NCBI GenBank assembly: GCA_019843655.1
Contig: JACDQD010000004.1
Coordinates: 29,957,872-30,021,871 of the forward strand
Length of the DNA stretch: 64,000 bases
Reading direction: 5' to 3'
DNA from: Lethocerus indicus
Lineage: Eukaryota > Arthropoda > Insecta > Hemiptera > Belostomatidae
The notes below the pieces were generated by a model. The model worked only from the letters and a program-made list of their open reading frames with translations. It was not told the origin of the DNA and ran no database searches. The number at the start of each line of letters is the position of its first letter. Position 1 is the stretch's first letter. Made by a program: the position numbers and the translations under genes. This document shows, piece after piece, positions 1 to 10,775 of the stretch.

Positions 1-3
1 TCA

Positions 4-114
4 ATAATTTAAGACGCAAGCGCACTTTTGGCCACGAGCCACGTAACCGGTTTCGTCTTCTCGCCGTCGACTGGAGCTATCAACTTTAATAGAATAAGAT
101 ACACGCGTGTTGGC
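4..114 (-). repeat. Core-repeat copy, first of a direct pair
   Basis: This block is repeated in diverged form at 359-471. Both begin ATAATTTAAG, share GGCCACGAGCCAC, then the family core in reverse orientation (ACCGGTTTCGTCTTCT), then ATCAAC-TTAATAGA-TAAG. The core lies at 45-74; read on the minus strand it is GGCGAGAAGACGAAACCGG. The two blocks are in the same orientation about 355 bp apart, so they look like a local duplication or two nested copies. No coding potential is evident. Confidence 0.7.
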
Positions 115-358
115 TGTTCGGCAAACAATTATTGCACTTTATATTTGTGGCAATATAAAACATTTATATTAAAAAAGCCGTAAAACTAAGCAACATAGGC
201 CAGTACCATGCATTTCTCGACGGACCACCCCAGAGCGAATCCCCTACTTCCGGCGACTATTTTAGACCAGACCCCCAGACTGGAGTTCACAGTTTACTTA
301 TCGGGCGATACTTACTGCTACAACAAACTGCCCTCGAGCTACACGAATTATCGCTGCG

Positions 359-471
359 ATAATTTAAGGCGCACCCCGCTTATTTGGCCACGAGCCACCG
401 AGAAACCGGTTTCGTCTTCTATCCGTTGACAGAGGCCATCAACGTTAATAGAGTAAGGTACGCGAACGTTT
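359..471 (-). repeat. Core-repeat copy, second of a direct pair
   Basis: Diverged duplicate of 4-114, with the same order of blocks and the core at 404-430 (AAACCGGTTTCGTCTTCT). It also forms one arm of a loose foldback: a core in the opposite orientation (CTACTGAAGGTGGCAG, then AAGGCGAACCGG) lies at 611-642. Point differences are spread along the block, so the duplication is old. Confidence 0.65.
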
Positions 472-642
472 GATGCCAATTAGTTATCCCGCTGTTCGGC
501 GGGAGATCGAACCGACGAAATGTACGGCGAAACCGTTCCTATTTCGGTAGAAGGAGGATTGAAGATGTGTTTTAAGCGCCGAATGAAATAAACAATCATA
601 TTATTATCCGCTACTGAAGGTGGCAGAATAAGGCGAACCGGC
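404..642. repeat. Degenerate foldback made of two opposed core copies
   Basis: A minus-oriented core at 404-430 faces a plus-oriented core at 611-642, with about 180 bp between. This is the arrangement seen in the better preserved element at 23196-23501. The arms have diverged (GTGGCAGAATAAGGCGAACCGG-like against TATCC-AGACGAAACCGG-like), so the pairing is only partial. No target duplication was recognised. Confidence 0.45.
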
Positions 643-1578
643 TTGGAAATATCATTACAGAAAGTAGACACAATACTTGTGGAGTTCTGAGAATAGTGAA
701 TACACATTTTCTACCTCTATGACAGCCATAAAATCATTGGCCTCTAACCTTATTTCTGTTACATTATTAACTGAAAACAACCAGGAAATAAGAACGTTAT
801 CACATTACCGTGGTTGCGTTCGTCGGGACTTTTCAATGGGTTCCAAAATATTAATAATTTCTTAATGTTGTAAGGGGGCGCTTTAGTTTCGTGTCGCCGG
901 CATCGGGCCTCCTGGCGGCCATTAACTAATTGGGGCCTGAAAAGGGCAGCAAATATCGAAACAGGTGCTGCGGGCCTCCTCCCTGTTTTCCGACCAGTCG
1001 GATCGCGTGAGGAGCCCCGCTAAAGTTTGTACCTTCATTATGAAAAATGATCGCCAATTCTCGATTCTTATCGCGTATCCTCCGAGTCTCTCTTTCCTTT
1101 TCCAGCGCTCGCTATCGGCTGTTCGCCGCGGAATATTATTTTATTTAGCGACTTAGTATGCGAAATAAATATGCGCTACTCCACTCAGTCATATGCCAGT
1201 TTCTATGACTAAACATGCTAGAAAAGTCGAACAAACTCTATTTCTCAATATCAACATTAATTAATTATAGTTTAACAATATTTAAATCCTTTAGCCTCTG
1301 AAAACTCACAGTATTGTCAGAACGTTTAATTTTTCTCTAATACTCCATTCATACGAAACATAAGGTACGCCATCCAGAGAAGCGTGAAGATTTACGCCTT
1401 TCCTGCTCTCCGTTGGAGGAATTTATAATGCAATTTATATCGCCTTGGAGAACTTAGAAAGGAATGTTTCGGTGGTCGTTCGCCCTATTCGGGGGTCGGG
1501 GAGGCGACGGTAGACGCCTATAAATCCTAATCTGTAGAGCCGCGGACATTAGCTCTAAATTAATCAGGCCGGAGGGGT
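643..1578. other. Gene-free tract
   Basis: Mixed AT-rich and GC-rich sequence. The short open frames here have no recognisable domains and no coding-like composition. I see no RNA gene or clear repeat. Confidence 0.5.
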
Positions 1579-1636
1579 GGAGGAGGAGGAGGAGGAGGAG
1601 GAGGAGGAGGAGAAGGAGGAGGAGGAGGTGGAGGAG
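1579..1636. repeat. (GGA)n microsatellite
   Basis: About 19 near-perfect GGA triplets with one GAA interruption and one GGT. The minus strand reads as a run of leucines (CTC codons), which explains the short open frame there. That frame is an artefact of the repeat. Confidence 0.95.
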
Positions 1637-2279
1637 AACTCGGGATTTATGCAGAGGACGAGTCCCGGGTTCAAAATTTAGAACCACTTTATATTGGGCC
1701 GAGGACGGATATTCGGGTCCCCGCGGTGGACGCTTGTTAACGGAATTAGTTGGCGGGGGGAGTGGGGCCGACCGCCTAATAACAATCAGATAAAACTACC
1801 TGGGCCTCGGGACTACCGACTCTTCCACCGTCGACAATAAAACACGCTGTCCCCTCACGGCCGAATCAATTTTGGCAATCGGAGCCCATTAGGAGGGAGC
1901 CGCTTTTCCACCGCGGCCACAGATTTCGGCCTAATTGAACATTTCACTAATGAGTCTCTCTCTCGCTCTCGCTCTCTCGCTCCAACTACTCCTGTAGTTC
2001 GTTCTGAATCACGCATAAAAATAACCCCGTCGTCGCAACGACCTAGAGCATTCCGCCAGTTTAGAACAGGAGTATTCTTTCATACCTTAAACACAACCAC
2101 TGCCCGGTATATTCAAATCAGACCGACATTTCTGTAAGCTGTCGCCTGAGTATTAATTTCGAGGGTGAAAACAGCACAATCCGACTACTTTCGTACGGCA
2201 AATGAAATCATTTACGTTATATTGGGAGGGGGTTGGAAGAATATATTCGCCCTCGAGACTTACTGTCCCCATTCGCCGA

Positions 2280-2307
2280 ACCGGTTTCGGCTTCGCGATT
2301 GTCGTCC
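2280..2307 (-). repeat. Core-repeat copy
   Basis: ACCGGTTTCGGCTTCGCGAT on the plus strand; the minus strand reads CGCGAAGCCGAAACCGG. It is followed by CACTGCC...CACTTATACAG, resembling the CACTGTCACTTGTACTG block next to the core in the foldback elements. This supports membership of the same family rather than a chance match. Confidence 0.6.
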
Positions 2308-4517
2308 ACGTGCTTAGTCACTGCCTTTGCACTTATACAGTAGCACTGTTAAAATTACCTGAATAGTAAAATCAAATAATCAAAATGGTTACAAAATCTG
2401 AAGCCTGAAGTCGGTTCAACGCTGTTGCTGGGCTTCGTCGTTATTGTATAAACATGCTCTGTATAACATTTAGAATCTTTTAAATATACTAGCGACACGA
2501 AATAAACGTTAATATCGGGCTTGTCGATTATTTAAGATGGAGCTAAGTGGATTAGGACGAGATTTAGAATTCACTCGCCGAATATCTTGGAGCGTGTTTT
2601 GATATTTTTGTTTATTCCCGAAGGGCCCCCAGGAGGGCCGGGACAGCGTACCCCTTATTCCCGGGGCGTACATAAAGCACACAATCCGTCAGATAAATAA
2701 GGGGAGAGACTGGGCCGTTCACAATACAGTATAACTAGCCGGCGCTATTATTTACCTCCTTATATTATATCCGGCTCCTTTGGAGCCCCTTTGTGGTCAA
2801 GTGGTCCACCGAGCTCCGCGCGTTTGTTCGCCGCCGACGACCGGATTAGAGGGACCCTCCCAGTAATGAATGGGCCGGCCATATTAAATTAAATACGATC
2901 GTGAATCTCTTATTATAAAAAGGACTCCTTTTATAATTCATCGCTACAATTCAGACTCGTATTTCTGATCGCACTGGGCCACTCCAAAAGGAATCCGGTT
3001 CCTATGGGATTAGAATTAATTATATAATGTTTCGGACCGCCGCCGTTGTCGGACCCATCTCCCGGACTTAATTTCGGTCGATGGCTTTAAGGAGCAGTTA
3101 TCCCCGGCTGTTAATCGATAAAATCTATTTCACGTTTCCTGATGAGGCCTATTGTCAAATTATCCATACGATTCAAAGCGGACGTACATCCAATAAGATG
3201 TATTCTTCTATAAACATTTCGGCGTATAACACGAGCTCCCTCAAAATTCAATTAATTATAAAAACAACTGCCAGCTGTCCGCTTTAAACGTGACGATCCA
3301 TTCGTCTTCACTTTTAGAAACCTTTTAATAAAATTGCCCGCCGATTAAAATTCGTTTACCACGGATTTGTACTCTCGTTTTTTTACGCTCGAAATTTACG
3401 ATGACCGGCCGAATTCAAGATGGGGTATTTTTATTCGTTACAAAGTGTTACCTGAATTTAAATGTTGCCGGTAGAGGGGGGGCGGTGGATAAGAAGTGGG
3501 CGAGATAACACCGGCCGTCGGACAACAGCCGTCGCCTCCTTCTCCCCCTTATCAAACCCGATCGTACTAATTAACCCGGTTGTCATACGAATTTATGAGT
3601 TCAACCCGATCCCCCGGGACCCGGCCCCTTATCTGACAAGTGTTCCTCCCAGCGGCCACACACCACCGGCCCTTCTCCCAATTTTACGACTTCTGTAATT
3701 CTTACACGGCGTACGATTTTCACTTAATGAATTGAACGAATGTACACACCGAGTTTTATCTCCGCACCCGTTTGCCAGCAGCCCTGTCCACCACACTCGA
3801 TACCCCCACATTAGAGCTACAACCGAAAAAGGACCTCGGAAAATACGAGTAATCTTTATACGCTCCCTTCAAAACGCCTCTCTTGGAAATATAGTTCGAA
3901 AGGTATTGCAATTATGACAGCGCTTTAGCACTTTATCAGGCTCTAGAATTGAGCGTTACTCTCACATTTTCAATTAATATTTGCCGAGTATTTTATTTAC
4001 GTTTAGTGAATTCGAAATACCCGCGGCACACCTGCCTCCATTCGATTACAATAAAAGCGGAATTATAAAACACAATTATACATTATTCGCCGACCCCCAT
4101 AAGCTGGCGTGTAGTGTCGTATTTGTTAATACGCGATGTGACAATAACTAACTTGTAATGCGGTTGAAATCGAGGATCCAGAATGTTCTTTAAACGAGTA
4201 GCCGGATGTGAAAATCCAATAGAAAGCGGTATATAGGAGTTGGCCCCGGGTATTTATTCGTGTACATCCTACGGGTCCATACTAGATACGGAAGGAGATA
4301 GTGGCCTGGAAGAATCGAGTTTCTTACTTAGCGGCCGTCCTCGGTAGCCACTATTTTACAGCTAATTGTCGCTTTAACTAATTCAGAGGGACGCGGGCAG
4401 GGGCGGCGAAAAGCCGTGAGGGGACACCGGAGGTACGCGGAGGACAAACCGCCTCCGATTTATCTCCAGGGACGGTTCCGATATTTTAAACGGCCGTCGG
4501 GGAGGCGTCGATAGTAG

Positions 4518-4534
4518 GCGGGGGGGCGGGGGGC
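4518..4534 (+). other. G-run cluster
   Basis: Two long G runs (7 and 6) separated by one C, inside a GC-rich patch with GGCGG and GGGG tracts. It is a possible quadruplex former, but only two long runs are close together. Confidence 0.4.
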
Positions 4535-4791
4535 TAAACACGGGAGTCCGTAATTAGCGGCCGCGGCCCGCCCCACTGGGAGGGACACAGACCCTCTCTC
4601 GGGGAACCAGTTTCCTGGAAACAACTTAATCTCTACATCAAATTAAACACGGGTAACAAATGAATGCGGTGGTGTGTGACGGTGGAGGGACCTCTACGGC
4701 CGGCCGGCCTCTAACCGGTCCCTCGTTATTTCGTGTGGACTCCACTCGTAATTGGTAACACTGGAGGAGGGGACCTCCAGACGGTAGCTTA

Positions 4792-4835
4792 TCTCTCTCT
4801 CACTCCCTCTCTCTCCCTCTCTCTCTCTCTCCCTC
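4792..4835. repeat. (CT)n microsatellite, interrupted
   Basis: Dinucleotide CT repeat broken by CAC and CCC interruptions. Confidence 0.9.
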
Positions 4836-6924
4836 ACACACTTCTTCTTTTCCTTACGTGATAATGTTCACAACTGGGCGAGGCCGGCCGGTGTTCAGTT
4901 AATCACTGTCCCTCGGGTGTCCGGGTGACTGGGGCCCCCCTCATAGCCTATTTGCATCGCCGGGCGGATTGGGCCGCCCAGACCGGACCCCGTTCGCCAC
5001 CTACGACACCGACCGCATTATTCCATCTAAAATTTACTCCGGCATACGTAAATTTACTCGGCGCTCTGGAATAAATGTTTCGATTTCGTAACGATCCGGA
5101 GGACGGTTTAAAATTTTACCTATTCGAATCGGATAACAATCGAGGCGCTCTAATAGAAATAGCTCGGGACAAAGGAGTTCGGAAACGAAGTAGGTAAAGT
5201 TATCGGGGCATATTGATTCGGCAATGTAGGCGCGGGAGCAAGATGTGCCGTTCAATTGTAAAATATCTGGATGGGCCCTCGGTGGGAGTGGAGTGGCCGG
5301 TGGGCGGCGGTGTGTAATGGCCCGGCAGAGATACCGGCTCTTTCTCTCCGCCAATTTAGCCCTCGCTTTCCGTCTCGCTCGGCCCGCCGCTAAACCGCTC
5401 CCCGGTAGCGAGAGCCGCCTCTTCATATGGCCCTATTTAATCTGACCTTATTAAATGGGCTATTTGGCCGTACCTCGGCACAGGCGGCCCCCTCGGCCCT
5501 CGCCCGCGCCCCTCCGCCAAATTACATTTCACGCTCGGCTGATTACCTTGCCACCCACTACCATGCGAAATCAAAGAACTCGAAATAATGGAATTAACCG
5601 ACGTAGTGTTAATTCATAAAAGGGGTAGATAAAACCGTTATTTTCCTTACTTTGTTTGTCGGAACATACGACGTATGAATCTGAAATGTACCTACATTTC
5701 AGGCCTCGTTATAGAGAGCGGCAGAAAAGATAATAGAATATGTAATCATCGAGAAATTAAATCACTTAAATTCACTGCGAACCGAATAGAGACGTACATA
5801 AATTATTGAGGGTATTCGGTTTTAGGAGGGTGGAGTGGTGGCGAGGGAGGAAGAAAGGAGGCCGGACGATTAGTCGTCTCCGATCGGGAAGTTAATTAAG
5901 GCGGTAAGGGCCCGGGGAGCTAATATTAAATTATGGCATCAAAAGCTGGAGCCGGCCGGTAATCCGCCCCACCCTAATAGGGCTGTTCACAAAAACCGCC
6001 AGGTACACTCAGCGGGCTTGTCACCCCTCTCTTTGTCGCTAGCCTTTGTTTGCGCAAATTAGGACTCCCTCTCCTACAATAGTATTAGGACAAATCCTCA
6101 GTTAAGGGTTTCCAAAGGACTTCCTGCCGGAGGGAGGAGGGATCGTTTGCTTTTTTCTACCCGTTTTAATTTTTTCCCCGTAGGAATTGGGAGGAGGTAA
6201 AAGCGAGTCGTGCGCCAATTTAAAATAATCCCCCTCTTCCGTAAATTGGTTTAACTTCCGTTTGAAAAACGCGAGCACTTTCGGTTTAATGACGAGTATT
6301 GGAAAGTAATCGGCTTACGATACGAACTGGAAAATAAAAATATTTATATCCGCAGCCCGATTCCTCCTCTTCTCGACATTTCCGAAGAATGCTGACTCCT
6401 TCCTACGATTCAATAAATGGTTCACTCGATATTCTGTCGATAGGCAGAAGTATATTTATTATTTTATTTAAGGTTATTTGAAAGAAACAAACTTGTCCAA
6501 CTATGCCTTAGGAAAATAATCTTAAGTTAGTCCTAATCCTTTGTTAGTTGTTAGGAGTAAGGAGGAAAGACAAAAATTATGCCCCCCTCGTGTAATAATT
6601 AAAATTGCTGCCATTATCGTTACATCTTCAAAATAAATCCATCATTATCCAAAGTTTTACAGTCTCTATTATTCGTGGGAAATCTTGTGCCGTCTACAGT
6701 GGGAACAAGAACCAGTATTTGAATACGCCGTAATAAACGGGACAGCGACACTTATACATATTTATGTTATAAACAAGTAGACCTTTGTAAATCTCCGAAT
6801 CTTCCCCTCCGCTTGTAGACCGGTTCAGCTTTTTTTTTAGTACACACTTTTTAAGAACGAAGCTGTTGAAAAATCTGGCGACGAGCCGGTGTAAAACTCG
6901 TCTTCAGATGATGCATAGGTGATG
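4836..6924. other. Gene-free tract
   Basis: Contains the longest open frame of the window (minus strand, 5034-5426, 130 codons). Its product is basic and low-complexity at the N-terminus, has no domain I recognise, and overlaps a frame on the other strand, so I do not call it a gene. GC-rich patches contain GGCCGGCC at about 4889 and 5952. Confidence 0.45.
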
Positions 6925-6960
6925 AAAGAGAGAGAGAGAGAGAGAGTGTGTGAGTGTGAG
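6925..6960. repeat. (GA)n to (GTGA)n microsatellite
   Basis: A pure GA run that passes into GTGTGTGAGTGTGAGAG, a compound simple repeat. Confidence 0.9.
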
Positions 6961-9307
6961 AGGGCGGAGGACGTGGTTTTAGTAGGGAAGCAGTTGAGGC
7001 CGACGGGCCGGAAGATGAGATAATGAATGGGAATAAAATAAAAGGCGCCTCAGTACAAAATACGATTACAGTGTTTATTGCACAGTTAGTATAGCCCATT
7101 TTTTCAGATAGGAAGTTAAGATCCGATCGAGCTGTCTGTCTATTTTGTGAACCGAGTGAAACTTAGATGGCCGAAATATATCGTTGACACGTCTCTGTCC
7201 GACGGCGGGAATGTTTCTCATATCCAGGCCTACAGTTTAGCGTCGATAGGGAATGCAAAAAGAGAATTCAAGTTGGTAAAATAGGAGGTTCAACGGTGGC
7301 CGTATTTCACCCAACGGTGACAAGTTTCATGGCGCAGTCGGTAAATGACTTGGCGCTCAGCGGCCGTCTACCGCTCTCAAATTCAGCACGGGAAATTGTA
7401 CATTGTGCCCTTTTGAAATTACCAAAGGGAATCCAGCCGTTATTTATACGGGACGTTCTCCAATTTCCCCACTCGTGGAACAGTTTATTTTATTTATTTT
7501 TTTTTTGTTGCAAACGGCTCCCAACTCCCGGGTGGGAAGCGGGACTGGAAAAAATAATTAAAGCGTTGTTATAAAGGCGATGCGGACGTATGACGCCGTG
7601 GAAAATTGCAATATGGCGACAACGACAAGTGAAATATTATCCAATTATTGGGCGGCGACTCGGTACGGACGGTGTACCGTATTAAAAAAAGATACATGAA
7701 TCGTAAAACCTCCCCTGGGATAGTTCACGTAACGCGGTTGAAATTCCGGAGCTTATATATTTTCGGTCTGTATGGGTTTTTATATGTCTATTATTTTTCA
7801 GAAGTAAGGTGAGCGATAGTTATAATAGACCGAGCTGTTAAAATAGACTTGTGAATAGAACGTTATATTCCTAAATGTTTAGTATGTAATTGTTGTGTGT
7901 GTGAAAATGTATTCAAATTAATTATATGAAAACAAAATGCGGGTCAATATTATAAGCCAAATTTTCTGTACTCCAATATTTAATAATGTAACTACATTGC
8001 CTATATGTTCCATGTTTCGAGTATTATTTATCACAGATATCAAGGACATCAAATATCTTGGTTTCTATTAATGCTTAATCTAAAAACTGTAAGGGCGATA
8101 ACAAAATTAATAATAAGGGATGCAATTAATGGTAATTTGCTTTCGAAATTTCGGTTATACATCGATCGGGTTACATTAGTGTTGGTTTCGATCAAATTCA
8201 GTGATCGGAGCATCCGATTTGTATCGAAACATGGTAAAACTGAATAATTAGGCACCGGAATAATGAGTCCAACGGACGCGTTGTTTTCATTACGCGAGTA
8301 TATTTATTTTAATGTTTAATTAACTGCAGGATTAGTATCCTAGTATAGTGTCCTCCCGCGTGTCGATAATCACAGGCAAATTCCCAGGTGTTACAGCCTG
8401 TGTGCGGAGGCTAGAACTGTGGTGGAGGACCGTTGGACCCGAGGCAAAAGTCATTAGTCCTATTAACCGAAAGACCTCTCCCATTACCGGGAGCCCTGTA
8501 GAACTGTAAAATTCAACGCATCCACTAATGAGAAGGGGGATAAGAAATAGGGGGAGCGACGAAACGAGTGGTCCCGGGTAGGGGAGGAAGGGGGGCGTCT
8601 GAGTATGCGTGTATTTTTAGTTCGGGAGGTGTCCATTTGTTTGTTTCTTTTTATCACTGGAGCGGGGAGCCGGAGGACCCTCCGCCCCCGTTCTCGGATA
8701 AGCCCCAGTAATGAATAAGTTAAATCATCCGAGCTTCCAAACCCGAGTAGTTTTAATGGGGCTATTGAGAGGTACCGCATTTGTCCAACCATCACCCAAG
8801 CCAACTAGCTCTCATTATCGGCTCTCGCGTTAGGACACTGCTCCTTTTATTTGGCATCGAATGAACACTTCTTATTCTGCACTTCAATTATACGCATATA
8901 TATTAGGTGTATAGTAATGGTCGAGACCAGAAGTGGAATGCTATGTCGCCGCCCTATCCGTCCTGTAGCCAGATCGGGTTTCGGCTTCTCGCCATCTGTT
9001 ATACACTGGCCAATGATAATCTTGTTAACAATGCTGCCTACTGTTATTAAGGTTTTTGACACAGCGACAATATTCCACGCCGTTGCCAATTATTTACATT
9101 TCTTCGGCAGTAATTTACAGCTTCTTTTCGCATAATTCAAGGGCTATAATATTGATAGGTTTATAAAACCCGAAAGTTCTTAGGGACCTTGCGAAGGATC
9201 AATTTCATGCAGCAATGCTTTTTGACAAGAGCAATTCTTCTATCGAAGTTCCGGCCAAGTTTGAAAAGGGCGCCTGAAATGAAATTAATGTAGTTTCGAT
9301 TAATCGC
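6961..9307. other. Gene-free tract
   Basis: AT-rich, with one core-repeat copy at 8971-9000. The open frames opposed on both strands at 8847-9135 run through that copy and give peptides such as DGEKPKP from the repeat itself, so they are not genes. Nothing else was recognised. Confidence 0.5.
8971..9000 (-). repeat. Core-repeat copy
   Basis: Plus strand GGGTTTCGGCTTCTCGCCAT; the minus strand reads ATGGCGAGAAGCCGAAACCC. It is one of the closest matches to the family consensus across stem-like GGC...GCC and GAAAC. Confidence 0.7.

Positions 9308-9346
<39 letters not shown>
9308..9346. repeat. (CT)n microsatellite
   Basis: CT dinucleotide run with CCC interruptions at both ends. A second shorter CT stretch is at about 9541-9566. 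Confidence 0.93.
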
Positions 9347-10040
9347 CGAATATTACCTAAGGTCAAAGTAAATAAATGAATTGCCCTAATAAATCCCTCC
9401 ATGCATTGGCGAAATCAATGTTGATATGGGTCCGGTGTGGAGCCAGTTTGTCGGCCGTATCCCGCCGGAGTTAATATGGCGTTCTCAGGCCTAATAAACG
9501 CGTTGGTCTACTCTTGAGAGGAGGCTCTCAGGAGGAACTCTACTCTCTGTCTCTCTCTCTTTCCTTCTTGTGTCCCGGTGGCGCCGAACCGCCGCCCCGG
9601 CTATATATCTCCAGGCCGGCCGGCCTTTCCAAATTGATACGGTACTTTGGTACGGGTAGGCCCACTGTCCCGCCTAGCGTTATATATTACCGCCGTGAAA
9701 CAAGTTTCTTAAGACAAATCCTCCTACCGGGCAGTGGGCTCGGCGATTGGCCGTGCTAAATTCGAACGGCCTCTAATGAACTACGGTAGGCTAGAAATAT
9801 ACAATTTATAATCGACTTACCGAAGGACACGAGCCATTTATTAGTTCGAATAAATCGGTTATAAACGTAAAAAGAATTCCCCAACAGTGTTCGAGAGCAT
9901 TAGGTACGCCCGTTTCGGTGCTCTAGGAACGTCCGTGACTGTACCTACGAGTTTCTTGATATCTCGGAATACAGTTTTATTTATTTGCGGCATATTTAAT
10001 GCGAATAAATCGCGCGATTCTTTTTTTCCTTCCCAAGCCG

Positions 10041-10165
10041 GACCGGTTTAGGCTTCTCGCCACTTTGCCATATTCGAGTGAATATTGACTCGCGGAATAT
10101 TCTTTATCGATATTAATGTATAGATACTGGAGGAACGCTACTGAAGATGGGGAGAATCCGAATGC
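10041..10165. repeat. Degenerate foldback with two opposed cores
   Basis: A minus-oriented core (GACCGGTTTAGGCTTCTCGC, 10041-10069) faces a plus-oriented one (CTACTGAAGATGGGGAGAAT, 10139-10158). The spacing is short (about 70 bp). The plus copy keeps CTACTGAAGATGG exactly but has lost the GAAAC part. Confidence 0.55.
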
Positions 10166-10212
10166 TACCGAACAAGACGGAGGGGTGTTTTTTTTAATTC
10201 ATTCTCTCTTCT

Positions 10213-10330
10213 GGGTGGCATGTGTGAAGGTTTTGCTCTCAATACTGTCTGGCGGCTGGTTCTTTAACCTTTACATCTGAAGTAATTTATTGCTCATTCT
10301 TACCGTTGGTTTCTCGCCACAAATCTTCGT
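10213..10330. repeat. Downstream block of a longer repeat
   Basis: GGTGGCATGTGTGAAGGTTT followed about 90 bp later by TTTCTCGCCAC. A similar pair (GGCGGCATGTGTGAATGCTT, then TTTCGCCAC) is found at 53838-53927. In both places a core copy lies about 175-195 bp upstream, so the repeat unit may extend well beyond the core. Confidence 0.45.
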
Positions 10331-10737
10331 TAGGGATACTAAACTACTTAAAAGCACCGCCAGGTGGAGCCGTTCGCGTTGTCTTCTGACGGTGGCAGAA
10401 ACCTCGCACAGTGGAAAACCTTAATCCAATTGTCCGCAGACAAGAGAGTCCGATTCTGTTGAAGCAGATGCAACTTTAACAGTTCTCCTCCAGTAAATGA
10501 CGGTAGCCGTATTCTAAATAGCCGGAGGTAGGATAAATCAGGTTTTCTCGAAACTTTTAAGCGGTAGAGACTCGGCCGGCCGTCTTTTTTCCCCGTTCCC
10601 GGTGTCAAAATTGTCACGGATCTGACGTATTCCTGGAAATCCCCTAATAGCTGGAATTAATAGTCCGCTAAGAGGATGTGAAGGAACACGTGTTCCCGGG
10701 GACGGCAGCCAGTCATAAGAACTAACAGTTAGACCAG

Positions 10738-10775
10738 AAGAAGAGGAGGAGGAGGAGGAGGAGGAGGAGGAGGAG
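10738..10775. repeat. (AGG)n microsatellite
   Basis: About a dozen AGG/GGA triplets, preceded by GAAGAAG. It is similar in unit to the array at 1579-1636. Confidence 0.93.

Larger units (their letters stand above)
1637..4790. other. Gene-free tract with GC-rich patches
   Basis: Holds a short CTCTCG-type pyrimidine stretch near 1952-1983, a core-repeat copy at 2280-2307, and a GC-rich part (about 4380-4620) with a G-run cluster at 4518-4534. GGCCGGCC occurs at about 2872 and 4698. TAAT and ATTA motifs are frequent but not arranged in any way I can interpret. No exon was recognised. Confidence 0.5.
9347..10737. other. Gene-free tract with core-repeat element
   Basis: Includes GGCCGGCCGGCC at about 9612, two opposed core copies (10041 and 10138), and a downstream block (10213-10330) shared with 53840-53930. 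No coding exon was recognised. Confidence 0.5.

Noticed and set aside
5034..5426. 130-codon open frame on the minus strand, the longest in the window
   Set aside because: No recognisable domain, base-composition-driven residues, an overlapping open frame on the other strand, and no gene context.
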